36,402 bases of DNA from Paenibacillus phyllosphaerae (GTDB lineage: Bacteria; Bacillota; Bacilli; Paenibacillales; Paenibacillaceae): positions 1-36,402 of the forward strand of contig NZ_JACHXK010000037.1 of NCBI RefSeq assembly GCF_014192105.1. The letters run 5' to 3'. The translations under genes and the position numbers were made by a program. Of this stretch, positions 7,396 through 15,457 are shown in pieces. The notes beneath the pieces are model-generated. The model made no database searches and was not told the origin of the DNA. It worked only from the letters and a program-made list of their open reading frames with translations. Positions within the stretch are counted from its first letter, which is position 1. Each line of letters begins with the position of its first letter.

Positions 7396-8247
7396 ATGGA
7401 ATGGTACACCATCGGAGAAGTCTCGAAGCACTGTAAAATTCCTATTCGGACACTTCGCTATTACGATGATATCGGACTTCTGAAACCGGACCGCATTTCG
7501 CCGGAAACCAACTACCGTTACTATTCCATGGAAGGTATGCGCAAGATTCCGCTTATCAAGTATTACAAGCAGCTTGGATTCAAGTTGGAGGATATTGCGC
7601 GAATGCTGGAACGTCCGGATTTCGATGTGTTGGAAGCTTATATGGCCCAGGAGCTGCTCATTGTGGAGCGGCAGATGGCCGAGCTGCAGAAGAAGCATTT
7701 TGCGATTCAAGAGTGGTACCGGCTGCTCAAGCAAGGCGAGACGCTGCTGGCGGAACCTGCGGCGGAGCCGAAAATCGAAATTTCCATGTTCCCGATTTAC
7801 CGTACCATGAAGGTTCGCTATGAGGTGAAAGATCGGCAAGAAGCGGATATCGAGGTGTTGTACAGCAATGTGTTCGTGGAATTGTGCACACGCCACAATA
7901 TATATGCCTACGGGCCGTTTATGCTGCACTTCGAGAGCTTTGACCGCCGGGTGGACCGTACGTTCACTGAAGTGGATTGCTATACGGCCGTGATCGAGGA
8001 TGAGTCGAATGCATCGATGACGGCTGTGATCGGCGGTTTCCAAGCCGTATGCCTGGTGCACCGTGGGGACTATTCGACGATCGGGCATACGTATCGCGCC
8101 GTGCAGGATTGGGCGGAGCGCAACGAAATTCTGCTTCAGGGATCTTCATACGAGCGGTATATTATTGATCCGTGGAGCACGACGAAGCGTGAAAATTATA
8201 TTACGGAACTTATTGTCCCGATTGGAGGCGAGAGAGCGATTGTCTAA
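7396..8247 (+). CDS. MerR-family regulator with GyrI-like effector domain
   Basis: A 283-residue regulator. Residues 1-70 are a MerR winged-helix DNA-binding domain (YTIGEVSKHCKIPIRTLRYY, then YDDIGLL). A coiled-coil dimerisation helix lies at about 75-120. A C-terminal GyrI/BmrR-like small-molecule-binding domain follows from about residue 130, with the family segment VHRGDYSTIGHTY. It probably binds a cytoplasmic ligand and activates the palindromic 19-bp-spacer promoter at 2500. ATG 7396 follows AAGGAG by 8 bases. Its stop overlaps the rhodanese start by 8 bases. Because it lies inside the operon it would control, positive autoregulation is expected. Confidence 0.88.
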   Translation: MEWYTIGEVSKHCKIPIRTLRYYDDIGLLKPDRISPETNYRYYSMEGMRKIPLIKYYKQLGFKLEDIARMLERPDFDVLEAYMAQELLIVERQMAELQKKHFAIQEWYRLLKQGETLLAEPAAEPKIEISMFPIYRTMKVRYEVKDRQEADIEVLYSNVFVELCTRHNIYAYGPFMLHFESFDRRVDRTFTEVDCYTAVIEDESNASMTAVIGGFQAVCLVHRGDYSTIGHTYRAVQDWAERNEILLQGSSYERYIIDPWSTTKRENYITELIVPIGGERAIV

Positions 8248-9073
8248 TTTAATTTCAGTGTCGGAGGCGTATCGGCTGCTCGGAGATCCATCGACGGTAT
8301 TCGTGGATGTACGCTTCGTTCTGGGCGAGCCTGAGGCCGGCTATCAAGCATATTTACGCAGCCATGTGCCGGGCGCCGTGTTTTTTGACCTCAATGCAGA
8401 TCTGTCAGGGCCCAAACAGGAACATGGCGGCGGTCATCCGTTGCCGGATATCGCTCGGTTTGGGGCGAAGCTGGGAAGTTCCGGCATCGATAACGATACG
8501 CACGTCATCGTCTATGATGATCAGGGCGGCAGCATTGCGGCAAGGCTATGGTGGATGCTGAAGCATGTTGGCCATGAGCGGGTGCAACTTTTAGCGGAAG
8601 GGTATACGGGCTGGGTGCGGGCCGGGTATCCGGTGACGGACGAATTGCCTAATCCTGCATTAAAGGTATATGAGGCGGAGATCAACGCGGCGCTGAAAGT
8701 CGGGATGGACGATGTCCGATCAGGCTTGCGCCGCGCTGGACGTACGTTGATAGACGCTCGGGTTCATGAACGTTATACGGGGGCAGATACCAGCAAGTAT
8801 GCCAAGGCGGGACATATCCCCGGAGCCGTCAACTATTATTGGGAAGAAGGCTCGCCCAATGGGGTGTTCTTAGGCGGGGAGCAGCAGCGGCTGCGGTTCC
8901 GGAATATCACTCAAGACGATGAAATTATTGTTTACTGCGGATCCGGCGTTACCGCTTGCCCCAATGTGCTGGCATTAATCGAAGCAGGCTACACGAACGT
9001 GAAGTTATATGTAGGTAGTTGGAACGATTGGATCTCGTATCCGGATAATCCGATCGAGACAGGCGAAGCGTAG
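8240..9073 (+). CDS. Two-domain sulfurtransferase (rhodanese family)
   Basis: A ~277-residue protein with tandem rhodanese domains (about 5-130 and 155-275). The second carries the active-site loop CGSGVTA with catalytic C233; the first has aspartate in the equivalent place, as usual for the non-catalytic half. Such enzymes move sulfur from thiosulfate or 3-mercaptopyruvate to an acceptor. The start is taken as TTG 8240, which overlaps the MerR gene by 8 bases behind GGAGG/GAGAG; the open frame extends further upstream but inside the MerR gene. It is last in the operon, before the terminator at 9153. A link to thiamine sulfur chemistry is only suggested by position. Confidence 0.85.
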   Translation: MSNLISVSEAYRLLGDPSTVFVDVRFVLGEPEAGYQAYLRSHVPGAVFFDLNADLSGPKQEHGGGHPLPDIARFGAKLGSSGIDNDTHVIVYDDQGGSIAARLWWMLKHVGHERVQLLAEGYTGWVRAGYPVTDELPNPALKVYEAEINAALKVGMDDVRSGLRRAGRTLIDARVHERYTGADTSKYAKAGHIPGAVNYYWEEGSPNGVFLGGEQQRLRFRNITQDDEIIVYCGSGVTACPNVLALIEAGYTNVKLYVGSWNDWISYPDNPIETGEA

Positions 9074-9152
9074 TTCAGGTAGGGAGAAGGATTGCCGGTG
9101 TCGCCGTAACAGGTGATGGCCGGCTTGGTTTCGGTACCTCTCGAAAATGATG

Positions 9153-9202
9153 GAGCGTCTCAAGAGCCATTACAACAATGGTTCTTGAGACAGCTCCTTT
9201 TC
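9153..9202 (+). terminator. Rho-independent terminator of the ThiY-MerR operon
   Basis: A long stem pairs GGAGC..TCTCAAGA.CCATT (9153-9172) with AATGG.TTCTTGAGA..GCTCC (9178-9198), with small mismatches and loop ACAAC, followed by TTTT. It lies between convergent genes, with the GH5 stop 29 bases further on. Confidence 0.85.
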
Positions 9203-9231
9203 GTGTACTAAGGCCACGCCGAGCGGGGCAA

Positions 9232-10371
9232 TCAATCCTCTGCTCCACCGACAAGCACTTGAAGCAGATCGCGGTTCCATTGCGCGCGTTCCCGATTGTA
9301 TACCCCGAAGCCGGCCCCGAATTCCCAATACGCCCATGTTATGTTTCGTTTCTCAGCCTCGCTGCGCACGAACTCGGTCCAGCGAAGGCGTGAATCGATG
9401 TCCGCCTTGGAGTAAGCCCCGAACTCGCCTAGCCAGAGAGGACGGTTGTTTTCTTGTCCCCAAGCTGCTGCTTTGTCGAGATCCTGCATCACTTTCTCCC
9501 GGCTTGCCGGATTGTACTCGGGCGGCTGCGTGTTGTAGTCTTCGAACCAACGATGAACCCAGGGCACCTGATTGGCAGCTTCGTTCGCTTGAACCTGGCT
9601 GGATGGCGGCCCGGGCCAAGTCAAACCCGTCGTGTTGGTCTCGTTACCGCCCCATTCCGCCCCTTGATGGGTAAATAGAAAAGGTTCGTAGTAGTGGAAC
9701 GTAACAATCGCATTCTTCTCTTCTTCCGGCACTTGTAAGGCTTGCAAGCCTCCGATCCCGCCCCATTCGGATGTCCCGATGATCAGGGTATGCCGTTCAT
9801 CGATGCTACGGATCGTCTTGACCGCTTCCGCAAGCAGGTCATTCCATGCCGCAGCCGTGAGGTTGCCGTGCGGTTCGTTGAGCGGTTCGAAATAGACAGA
9901 GAGCGGTCGGTCGCGATAACGCTGAGCCAGCTGTTCCCAAATGCGCAAGAATCGCACTTGGTGCTCGTCTGGCGATTCGAAAATCTCATCGTAGTGGTGC
10001 ATGTTGATCACGGCATTTAACCCTTGGGACTCGGCTTGGTCGAGGACCCAGTCCACACGCTTCGCGAACGTCTCGTCGATCGTATAGGGAGGTTCAGCGG
10101 AAGCATGGGCAGACCACTTAATTGGAACGCGAACCGTATCGAATCCGCCATCTGCGATGAGCCCGAAATACGACTCCTGCAAGGTTAAACCCCAAGCGCC
10201 TTCAGTAGGGGCTTCCAGCGCATTCCCCAAATTGACTCCTTTTCCTAACTGTTTCGCTTGATCGAATGGATCAGGTACGGCATCGTCCTTTAGCGGTTTC
10301 GTGTTTGAAGTGCAGGATACGAGAAGCAGAGGCAATAAAAGCGTGACGATAACCGGAATTCTTGTTTTCAT
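9232..10371 (-). CDS. Glycoside hydrolase family 5 lipoprotein (beta-glucanase/mannanase type)
   Basis: A 379-residue extracellular enzyme. A signal peptide ends in the lipobox LLVSC (C20), so it should be tethered outside the cell. The GH5 TIM barrel includes GVNLGNALEAP, VRVPIKW and INMHHYD. The acid/base is E166 in FEPLNEP and the nucleophile E316 in WLGEFGAY. GH5 members with this pattern are mostly endo-beta-1,4-glucanases or mannanases; the sequence alone does not decide. The start (ATG 10371) is set by AAGGAG and the signal peptide; the frame extends 13 codons further. It is a single gene on the reverse strand, with a cre-like site just upstream. It could feed oligosaccharides to the importer locus at 17868-31222. 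Confidence 0.88.
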   Translation of the reverse strand: MKTRIPVIVTLLLPLLLVSCTSNTKPLKDDAVPDPFDQAKQLGKGVNLGNALEAPTEGAWGLTLQESYFGLIADGGFDTVRVPIKWSAHASAEPPYTIDETFAKRVDWVLDQAESQGLNAVINMHHYDEIFESPDEHQVRFLRIWEQLAQRYRDRPLSVYFEPLNEPHGNLTAAAWNDLLAEAVKTIRSIDERHTLIIGTSEWGGIGGLQALQVPEEEKNAIVTFHYYEPFLFTHQGAEWGGNETNTTGLTWPGPPSSQVQANEAANQVPWVHRWFEDYNTQPPEYNPASREKVMQDLDKAAAWGQENNRPLWLGEFGAYSKADIDSRLRWTEFVRSEAEKRNITWAYWEFGAGFGVYNRERAQWNRDLLQVLVGGAED

Positions 10372-10418
10372 ATCCGCCATCTCCTTCGTAATCGAAGTAG
10401 CTCTTAACATACAATAAA

Positions 10419-10432
10419 TGAAAACCCTTTCA
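10419..10432 (-). promoter_or_regulatory. cre-like operator upstream of the GH5 gene
   Basis: Read on the reverse strand, TGAAAGGGTTTTCA matches the Bacillus catabolite-responsive-element consensus TGWAANCGNTNWCA at 13 of 14 positions (G for C at position 7). It lies about 48 bases upstream of the GH5 ATG, where CcpA or another LacI-family repressor could block transcription. No convincing -35/-10 pair was assigned. Confidence 0.55.
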
Positions 10433-10727
10433 TTTCAAAAGATATTCGCCGCCCATTCTATTTATCCTTTTGTTAGACAAAATGTTTTGCTCGATTTGTG
10501 GATCGGAAAGGGCTGTTTTGAGAACGGCTAATCATCGAATATGCCGGTATGTTTGGTAGTGTTAGGTGGATATATGCAAGCGGGTAACGCCGCCATTCCT
10601 GTTGATGGAATACGATATTTTGCCGATATTATTGAATTTACGCGTATTTTAGTCTGCAGTACAAAAAGAGGAAAGTGATATTTCATGATCATTTATCATA
10701 ACAGATTATTTCGTATACAAAAAAACA
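10433..10727. other. Intergenic region without recognised gene
   Basis: An AT-rich gap between divergent transcription units: the GH5 gene to the left and the ABC export operon to the right. It should hold the reverse-strand GH5 promoter and distal regulatory DNA. No ORF with a ribosome-binding site, RNA gene or strong hairpin was recognised. Confidence 0.5.
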
Positions 10728-10755
10728 TTGCGCTTCATTCCCGATTTGTTATGAT
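10728..10755 (+). promoter_or_regulatory. Putative promoter of the ABC-MFP-FtsX operon
   Basis: TTGCGC (10728-10733) and TATGAT (10750-10755) are spaced by 16 bp. The -10 box is good, the -35 moderate. It lies about 80 bases upstream of the first ATG, and a LacI-type operator half overlaps the predicted transcription start. Confidence 0.5.
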
Positions 10756-10760
10756 GGTAA

Positions 10761-10774
10761 TGTAAGCGCATGCA
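10761..10774 (+). promoter_or_regulatory. LacI/CcpA-type operator-like site
   Basis: TGTAAGCGCATGCA matches the LacI/CcpA-type consensus TGWAANCGNTNWCA at 12 of 14 positions and sits at the predicted transcription start of the export operon. It shares TGTAANCG with the sites at 17769 and 19644. Confidence 0.45.
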
Positions 10775-10833
10775 AGTTATTGCGGCGCACGAAAGCCAAT
10801 CATCGCCGCAACCAACAGAATGGGAGTGAGGAG

Positions 10834-11547
10834 ATGAACGGGACGGGAAATCCCGGCTTGCCGCTGCTCGAAGCACGCGGCGTCACGCGGGTATTCGGTA
10901 AGGGAAACGGCACGGTCTTTGCCCTCAAGGGCGCATCGCTCAATGTCGACCGCGGCCGGTTGATCGCCTTGAAGGGACGCTCCGGTTCAGGGAAGACGAC
11001 GCTGCTCAATATTATGGCTGCGCTCGATTCTCCAACGGAAGGCACCGTATTATACGGTGGCAGAGACGGCAGCCAGATGACCGATCAGCAGAAGAATGAG
11101 ATGCGCAAGCGTGAAATCGGACTGATCTTCCAGTCATTCGCACTCGTTCCTTATATGACGGCATACGAGAACGTCGAGTTCGGCCTTCGCATCGCCGGCA
11201 TTCCGACACTGGAGCGGAAGATGTTGGCGGAACAGGCGCTTTCGTTCGTCGGGTTGGCCAACCGGATGCATCATATGCCACCAGAGCTGTCGGGCGGTGA
11301 GCAGCAGCGGACGGCTATTGCCAGAGCGATCGCCCACAAGCCAAAGCTGATTCTGGCTGATGAACCTACCGCAGAATTGGATTCGAGAATGGGCAAGCAA
11401 GTCATGCAAGTTTTCCGCGAGCTTGTTCGGACGGAGGGGATCGCCGTTGTCCTGACAACGCACGACCCGCACATTATGGAACTGGTCGACGACGTTTATG
11501 CACTGGAGGATGGTCGAATTGGATCGGAAATCAGCAAGGAGGCCTAA
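10834..11547 (+). CDS. ABC transporter ATP-binding protein (LolD/MacB type)
   Basis: A 237-residue ATPase of the family that works with FtsX-type permeases. Walker A is GRSGSGKTT (about 48-56), the Q-loop is in LIFQSFALVPYMTA, the signature is LSGGEQQR, Walker B is LILADEPT and the H-loop is TTHD. It is the first gene of a four-gene operon with a membrane-fusion lipoprotein, a very large FtsX permease and a second ATPase. ATG 10834 is chosen with GGGAG 7 bases upstream; an in-frame TTG at 10780 has no ribosome-binding site. It probably energises export or release of an unknown compound. Confidence 0.85.
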   Translation: MNGTGNPGLPLLEARGVTRVFGKGNGTVFALKGASLNVDRGRLIALKGRSGSGKTTLLNIMAALDSPTEGTVLYGGRDGSQMTDQQKNEMRKREIGLIFQSFALVPYMTAYENVEFGLRIAGIPTLERKMLAEQALSFVGLANRMHHMPPELSGGEQQRTAIARAIAHKPKLILADEPTAELDSRMGKQVMQVFRELVRTEGIAVVLTTHDPHIMELVDDVYALEDGRIGSEISKEA

Positions 11548-12553
11548 TCGCCGTATAGGTGCGCTCGTCTTGCTGGTCGCAACCGCCGTGGTGTCGGGCG
11601 GATGCAGTCTTTTGCCGCAGGAGCAAGCACCGCTGAAACCGCCGCTTGTCAAGCCGGCGCAGACGGAAGCGCGGACCGTTGACGCGAAGCTGGGCAGTAT
11701 CATGAGGCAAATTACGGGTTCGGGCACATTCGTGCCGACCCAAGTGGACTATTATCAATTCCAGGAAGGCGGCGTGATCGGCAGCGTCAGCGTTCGGGCA
11801 GGAGCAGCCGTCAAGAAGGGCGACGTGCTCGTGACCTTGGAGAATGAAGGCATCGATATCGAGCTGCTGCAGCGGGAGCTGGAATACGAAAGGAAACGCC
11901 TTGCATGGGAAGAGACGGTGAAAGGCGGCAACAGCGGGCATATCAAGATTGCTCAGCTCGATTATAAGCTGGCAGCGCTTCTGTTCGAGAAGACGAAGGA
12001 AAAAGTTGCCGCCTCGGTGCTTAAGGCAGAAGCCGACGGTATCGTTACCTACTTCACCGACATGATGCCCGGCGATAGGGCGGAACCTGGTAGAGTGCTG
12101 GCTGCGGTCGCTGAGCCGACAGGGATGCGGCTGGCAATGACAACGGCTAATAATCCTGTGTTGGCGGACATTAAAGTCGGCATGGCGGCGGAAGTGAGGT
12201 TCCAGGACCAAGTGTATGCGGGCAAGGTGGCGCAAACGCCGGCCTCTGCTCCGATGACGGATGATGACAGGCTGCGAGAGGAATATTCCAAGACGTTATA
12301 TGTGGAATTGGACAGCTTGCCGGCTGAAGCAGCGCTAGGCAAGATGGCCGACGTTACAATCGTCGCCGCGCGGCGTGATAACGTGATCGTCGTACCGAAG
12401 TCCGGCGTACGTACTTATTTCGGCCGGACCTTCGTGCAGGTGCTTGATGGTGAACGCCGCAGAGAGCTCGATGTCGAGACTGGGCTTGAGACCGCCACGG
12501 AGTATGAGATCGTCCAGGGCGTCGAAGATGGCATGAAGATCATTCTTCAGTAA
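11519..12553 (+). CDS. Membrane-fusion/adaptor lipoprotein of an ABC exporter
   Basis: A ~344-residue HlyD/MacA-like periplasmic-adaptor family protein. A basic N-terminus and hydrophobic stretch end in SGGCS, a lipobox-like site near C29. The biotinyl-lipoyl-type half-motifs GSVSVRAGAAVKKGDVLV and DGIVTYFTDMMPGDRAEPG flank a short helical hairpin rich in charged residues. A beta-barrel domain follows. It should sit outside the membrane and couple to the FtsX permease. The start is unsure: TTG 11519 follows GGAGG by 9 bases, while ATG 11498 and ATG 11510 are alternatives lacking good spacing. All overlap the upstream ATPase gene, implying coupling. Confidence 0.75.
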   Translation: MDRKSARRPNRRIGALVLLVATAVVSGGCSLLPQEQAPLKPPLVKPAQTEARTVDAKLGSIMRQITGSGTFVPTQVDYYQFQEGGVIGSVSVRAGAAVKKGDVLVTLENEGIDIELLQRELEYERKRLAWEETVKGGNSGHIKIAQLDYKLAALLFEKTKEKVAASVLKAEADGIVTYFTDMMPGDRAEPGRVLAAVAEPTGMRLAMTTANNPVLADIKVGMAAEVRFQDQVYAGKVAQTPASAPMTDDDRLREEYSKTLYVELDSLPAEAALGKMADVTIVAARRDNVIVVPKSGVRTYFGRTFVQVLDGERRRELDVETGLETATEYEIVQGVEDGMKIILQ

Positions 12554-12587
12554 GTTCACGCAAAGGAAACGAGGGAGCGTTAGGCCA

Positions 12588-15452
12588 ATGACCGTTCTCA
12601 TCATGTTGTTCCGCAAGTTGGCAAGAAACCGCTGGCTAGCGATCAGCCTGCTTGCAGGTATGTTGTGCTGCATAGCGTTGACGTCCAGCATGCCGATTTA
12701 TAAAAACGCCGTGCTCCGCTACATGCTGGTCCAAGACATGGACCGCAGTTACGAGCAAACGGGCAATCATCCCGGCATCGTCTCCATCGACATTACGATG
12801 CGCGATGACAATCCAACGATTCAGGCCGCCATTATGAATCGGCTGGCCGCATACTGGGCTTCCAACATTACGGACGGCAGCCTGAAGCTTCAGCTCGACC
12901 AGCGGATCATGGAGACCGTTCGGTTCGCGCTTACGCCAACCGATCCGTCGCGCGTCGACGCGGAGGAGAAGCGTTCGGCCAAATTTTCCGCCCGTACCGG
13001 ACTCGAAGAAAAGGTGCGACTCGTAGACGGCGTCCTTCCCAAGAAGGAGGTAGTTAACGGCGTATATGAAGTGATGGTTACGGATAACGCGCTCGTCGAG
13101 CTGAAGATGCTGCTCGGCCAAGAGTATACCATCGACGATCCGAGGCCGGATAGGCAACCCATTCGCGTCAAGCCGGTTGCTGTCATCGCGGAGCAGGATT
13201 TGAGCGATGTTTATTGGAGCCGGGCAACGCTCGGTCCCGAGCGCAATACGCTGTTCCTGCCGGAGGAGCTGTTCAATCGCGATTTCGCGGCGGAAGGTCC
13301 TTTCGTATTCGCGAAGATTGGTGCGCTGGCGGCTGCCGATTATACCTCGTTCGATATCCGGACAGCTGAATTCATGATTGGGCTCAAATCGAACATGGCT
13401 GCGGATATGCTGGGGAGCTATAGTTTCTCTGCCAGTTCGTCGGTCTGGGTACCCGGCAGCGACGCGATGACCGCATATGCCGACCGGGAACAGACGCTTC
13501 GCAATTTGCTGTGGTCGCTCAACGTACCGCTGTTTATACTGATCGGCTTCTATCTCTATATGGTCACAGGGATGCTGATCGAGCGCCAAAAGTCCGAGAT
13601 CGCCGTGCTCCGAAGCCGCGGTGCGACAAGATTGCATATCTTGTCCATCTACGCGATGGAATTCGGGCTGATCGCCGCAATCGCGCTTGCTGCGGGACCT
13701 TTTCTGGGAGCGGGATTTACGCGGGTGCTCGGTTCGACCAGTACGTTCCTGAGCTTCGTGGACCGCGGCGCGCTGGAAGTGCAGGTGTCGGCGGAAAGCT
13801 GGCTGTACGCAGGCGGAGCTGCGATCGTCTCTTGGATCGTCGGTCTGGTTCCGGTCTTCTTGGCGACCGGCCATTCCATCGTCGACCAGAATCGCGCCAA
13901 AGCGCGTGAGGGCAAACGTCCGGCATGGCAGACGTTCGGCTTGGACATCGTATTGATCGGGCTCTCCTTCTATGGCTACTACGTATTCGATCAGCGAATG
14001 CGCGACCTGGTTAAGCTCGGCCTGGACGGAAAGTCGCTCTCGGCGGACCCGCTGCTCTACACGGTGCCGACACTCTTCATTCTTGGCGCAAGCTTGCTGC
14101 TCATTCGCGTATATCCGCTCATCGTTTCCTGCATCTACAGGCTCGGCCGAAAACGATGGTCGCCGCAGCTTTATTCCACGCTGCTGCTGGTCAGCCGGCG
14201 GAATCGGATATACCACGGACTCATGGTGTTCCTCGTGCTGACGATCGGCACGGGTATCTATAACGCGAACACGGCCCGTACGATTAACGGCAACATGGAG
14301 GATCAGATCTGGTATGCGAATGGCAGCGATATCGTGCTGCGCCAACATTGGGAGAACGATGCGCCGCCGGCGTCGAGTCAGGGCGGTCCGGATCAGACGA
14401 TCGCATCGGCGTCTCGAATCAATTATCTGGAGCCGCCGTTCGAATTGCTGGAGCAGCTTCCCGGCGTCGAGTGGGCGGCGAGAGTATTCGTCAAGGAGGG
14501 CTCGGACGCATGGCTAGGCAACAAGAGCGGCAAAGTTCGTCTGATGGGGATCGATACCGACGCATTCGGGGAAGCCGCTTGGATGAAGGAAGGTCTGCTG
14601 CCGCATCACTTCTATGACTATTTGAATCTGATGGCCCCCGATGCAAATGCGGTGCTGCTGTCGACTACGGCGGCCGAACATTTTGGCGCGCAGATAGGCG
14701 ATGTCATGGATATCGGTTGGGAAGGACTGCGCCCGACGAGGTTCATCGTCTACGGGGTCGTTGACTATTTTCCATCGTTCAATCCGAATCGCGCCGCCTC
14801 GCCGGAGGAGACGCAAGAAAACTTGAATCCGATGCTGATCATCGGCCATCTCGAGAAGATTCAAAACGAGCTGGCGATGGAACCGTACGAGGCATGGATT
14901 AAGCTATCGCCTGGGGCGGATCGCCAGAAGCTACTGGAAGGCATGGAAGAGAAGGGCATCGCGCTTGAATCGTTCGAGGATACGGTCGGCGAGATCGCGC
15001 AGAGCCGGCTTGATCCGTTCCGGATGGCGATTAACGGCGTCTTGAGCCTCGGTTTTATCGTCTCGCTCGCCATCAGCTTCATCGGGTTCATGCTATTCTG
15101 GCTTCTGTCGCTTCAAGGCCGCATGCTGCAGCTCGGGATTTACCGGGCGATGGGGATTTCGTTCCGCCAGCTTCTCGGCATGCTGATCGTCGAGCAATTG
15201 CTGACGACGGGAGCGGGTTTTCTGATCGCGATTGCAACCGGATGGGCCGCTTGCCGTATTTTCGTGCCGCTTAATCAGCTGTCATTCGATCCCGGGACAA
15301 TCGTGCCGCCATTCGATGTCATCTCGGATAACGCCGACATCGTCCGGCTTGCCGTCGCGACGTGCTTCATGCTCGCCGCCGCGTTAGTCATTCTCGCCTG
15401 GTTGCTGAAACGAATGAATGTCTATCAAGCCGTGAAGCTAGGGGAGGACTAA
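12588..15452 (+). CDS. Large double-FtsX ABC transporter permease
   Basis: A 954-residue integral membrane protein. The first transmembrane helix (about 13-33) is followed by a large extracellular domain (about 35-305). A first FtsX core follows, with the hallmark AVLRSRGATRLHIL near 339-352 and several membrane helices. A second extracellular domain (about 570-815) precedes a second FtsX core with QLGIYRAMGIS near 848-858 and helices to the C-terminus. MacB-like permeases have one such core; the duplicated layout resembles the long FtsX permeases of Firmicutes and Actinobacteria. GAGGGAG lies 10 bases before the ATG. The 6-residue gap to the next gene fits an operon. The substrate is unknown. 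Confidence 0.85.
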   Translation: MTVLIMLFRKLARNRWLAISLLAGMLCCIALTSSMPIYKNAVLRYMLVQDMDRSYEQTGNHPGIVSIDITMRDDNPTIQAAIMNRLAAYWASNITDGSLKLQLDQRIMETVRFALTPTDPSRVDAEEKRSAKFSARTGLEEKVRLVDGVLPKKEVVNGVYEVMVTDNALVELKMLLGQEYTIDDPRPDRQPIRVKPVAVIAEQDLSDVYWSRATLGPERNTLFLPEELFNRDFAAEGPFVFAKIGALAAADYTSFDIRTAEFMIGLKSNMAADMLGSYSFSASSSVWVPGSDAMTAYADREQTLRNLLWSLNVPLFILIGFYLYMVTGMLIERQKSEIAVLRSRGATRLHILSIYAMEFGLIAAIALAAGPFLGAGFTRVLGSTSTFLSFVDRGALEVQVSAESWLYAGGAAIVSWIVGLVPVFLATGHSIVDQNRAKAREGKRPAWQTFGLDIVLIGLSFYGYYVFDQRMRDLVKLGLDGKSLSADPLLYTVPTLFILGASLLLIRVYPLIVSCIYRLGRKRWSPQLYSTLLLVSRRNRIYHGLMVFLVLTIGTGIYNANTARTINGNMEDQIWYANGSDIVLRQHWENDAPPASSQGGPDQTIASASRINYLEPPFELLEQLPGVEWAARVFVKEGSDAWLGNKSGKVRLMGIDTDAFGEAAWMKEGLLPHHFYDYLNLMAPDANAVLLSTTAAEHFGAQIGDVMDIGWEGLRPTRFIVYGVVDYFPSFNPNRAASPEETQENLNPMLIIGHLEKIQNELAMEPYEAWIKLSPGADRQKLLEGMEEKGIALESFEDTVGEIAQSRLDPFRMAINGVLSLGFIVSLAISFIGFMLFWLLSLQGRMLQLGIYRAMGISFRQLLGMLIVEQLLTTGAGFLIAIATGWAACRIFVPLNQLSFDPGTIVPPFDVISDNADIVRLAVATCFMLAAALVILAWLLKRMNVYQAVKLGED

Positions 15453-15457
15453 GGGCG

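Noticed and set aside
12636..14348. 570-residue reverse-strand open frame
   Set aside because: It lies wholly inside the FtsX permease gene, has no ribosome-binding site and gives an Arg/His-rich, family-less protein. It is an antisense shadow of GC-rich codons.
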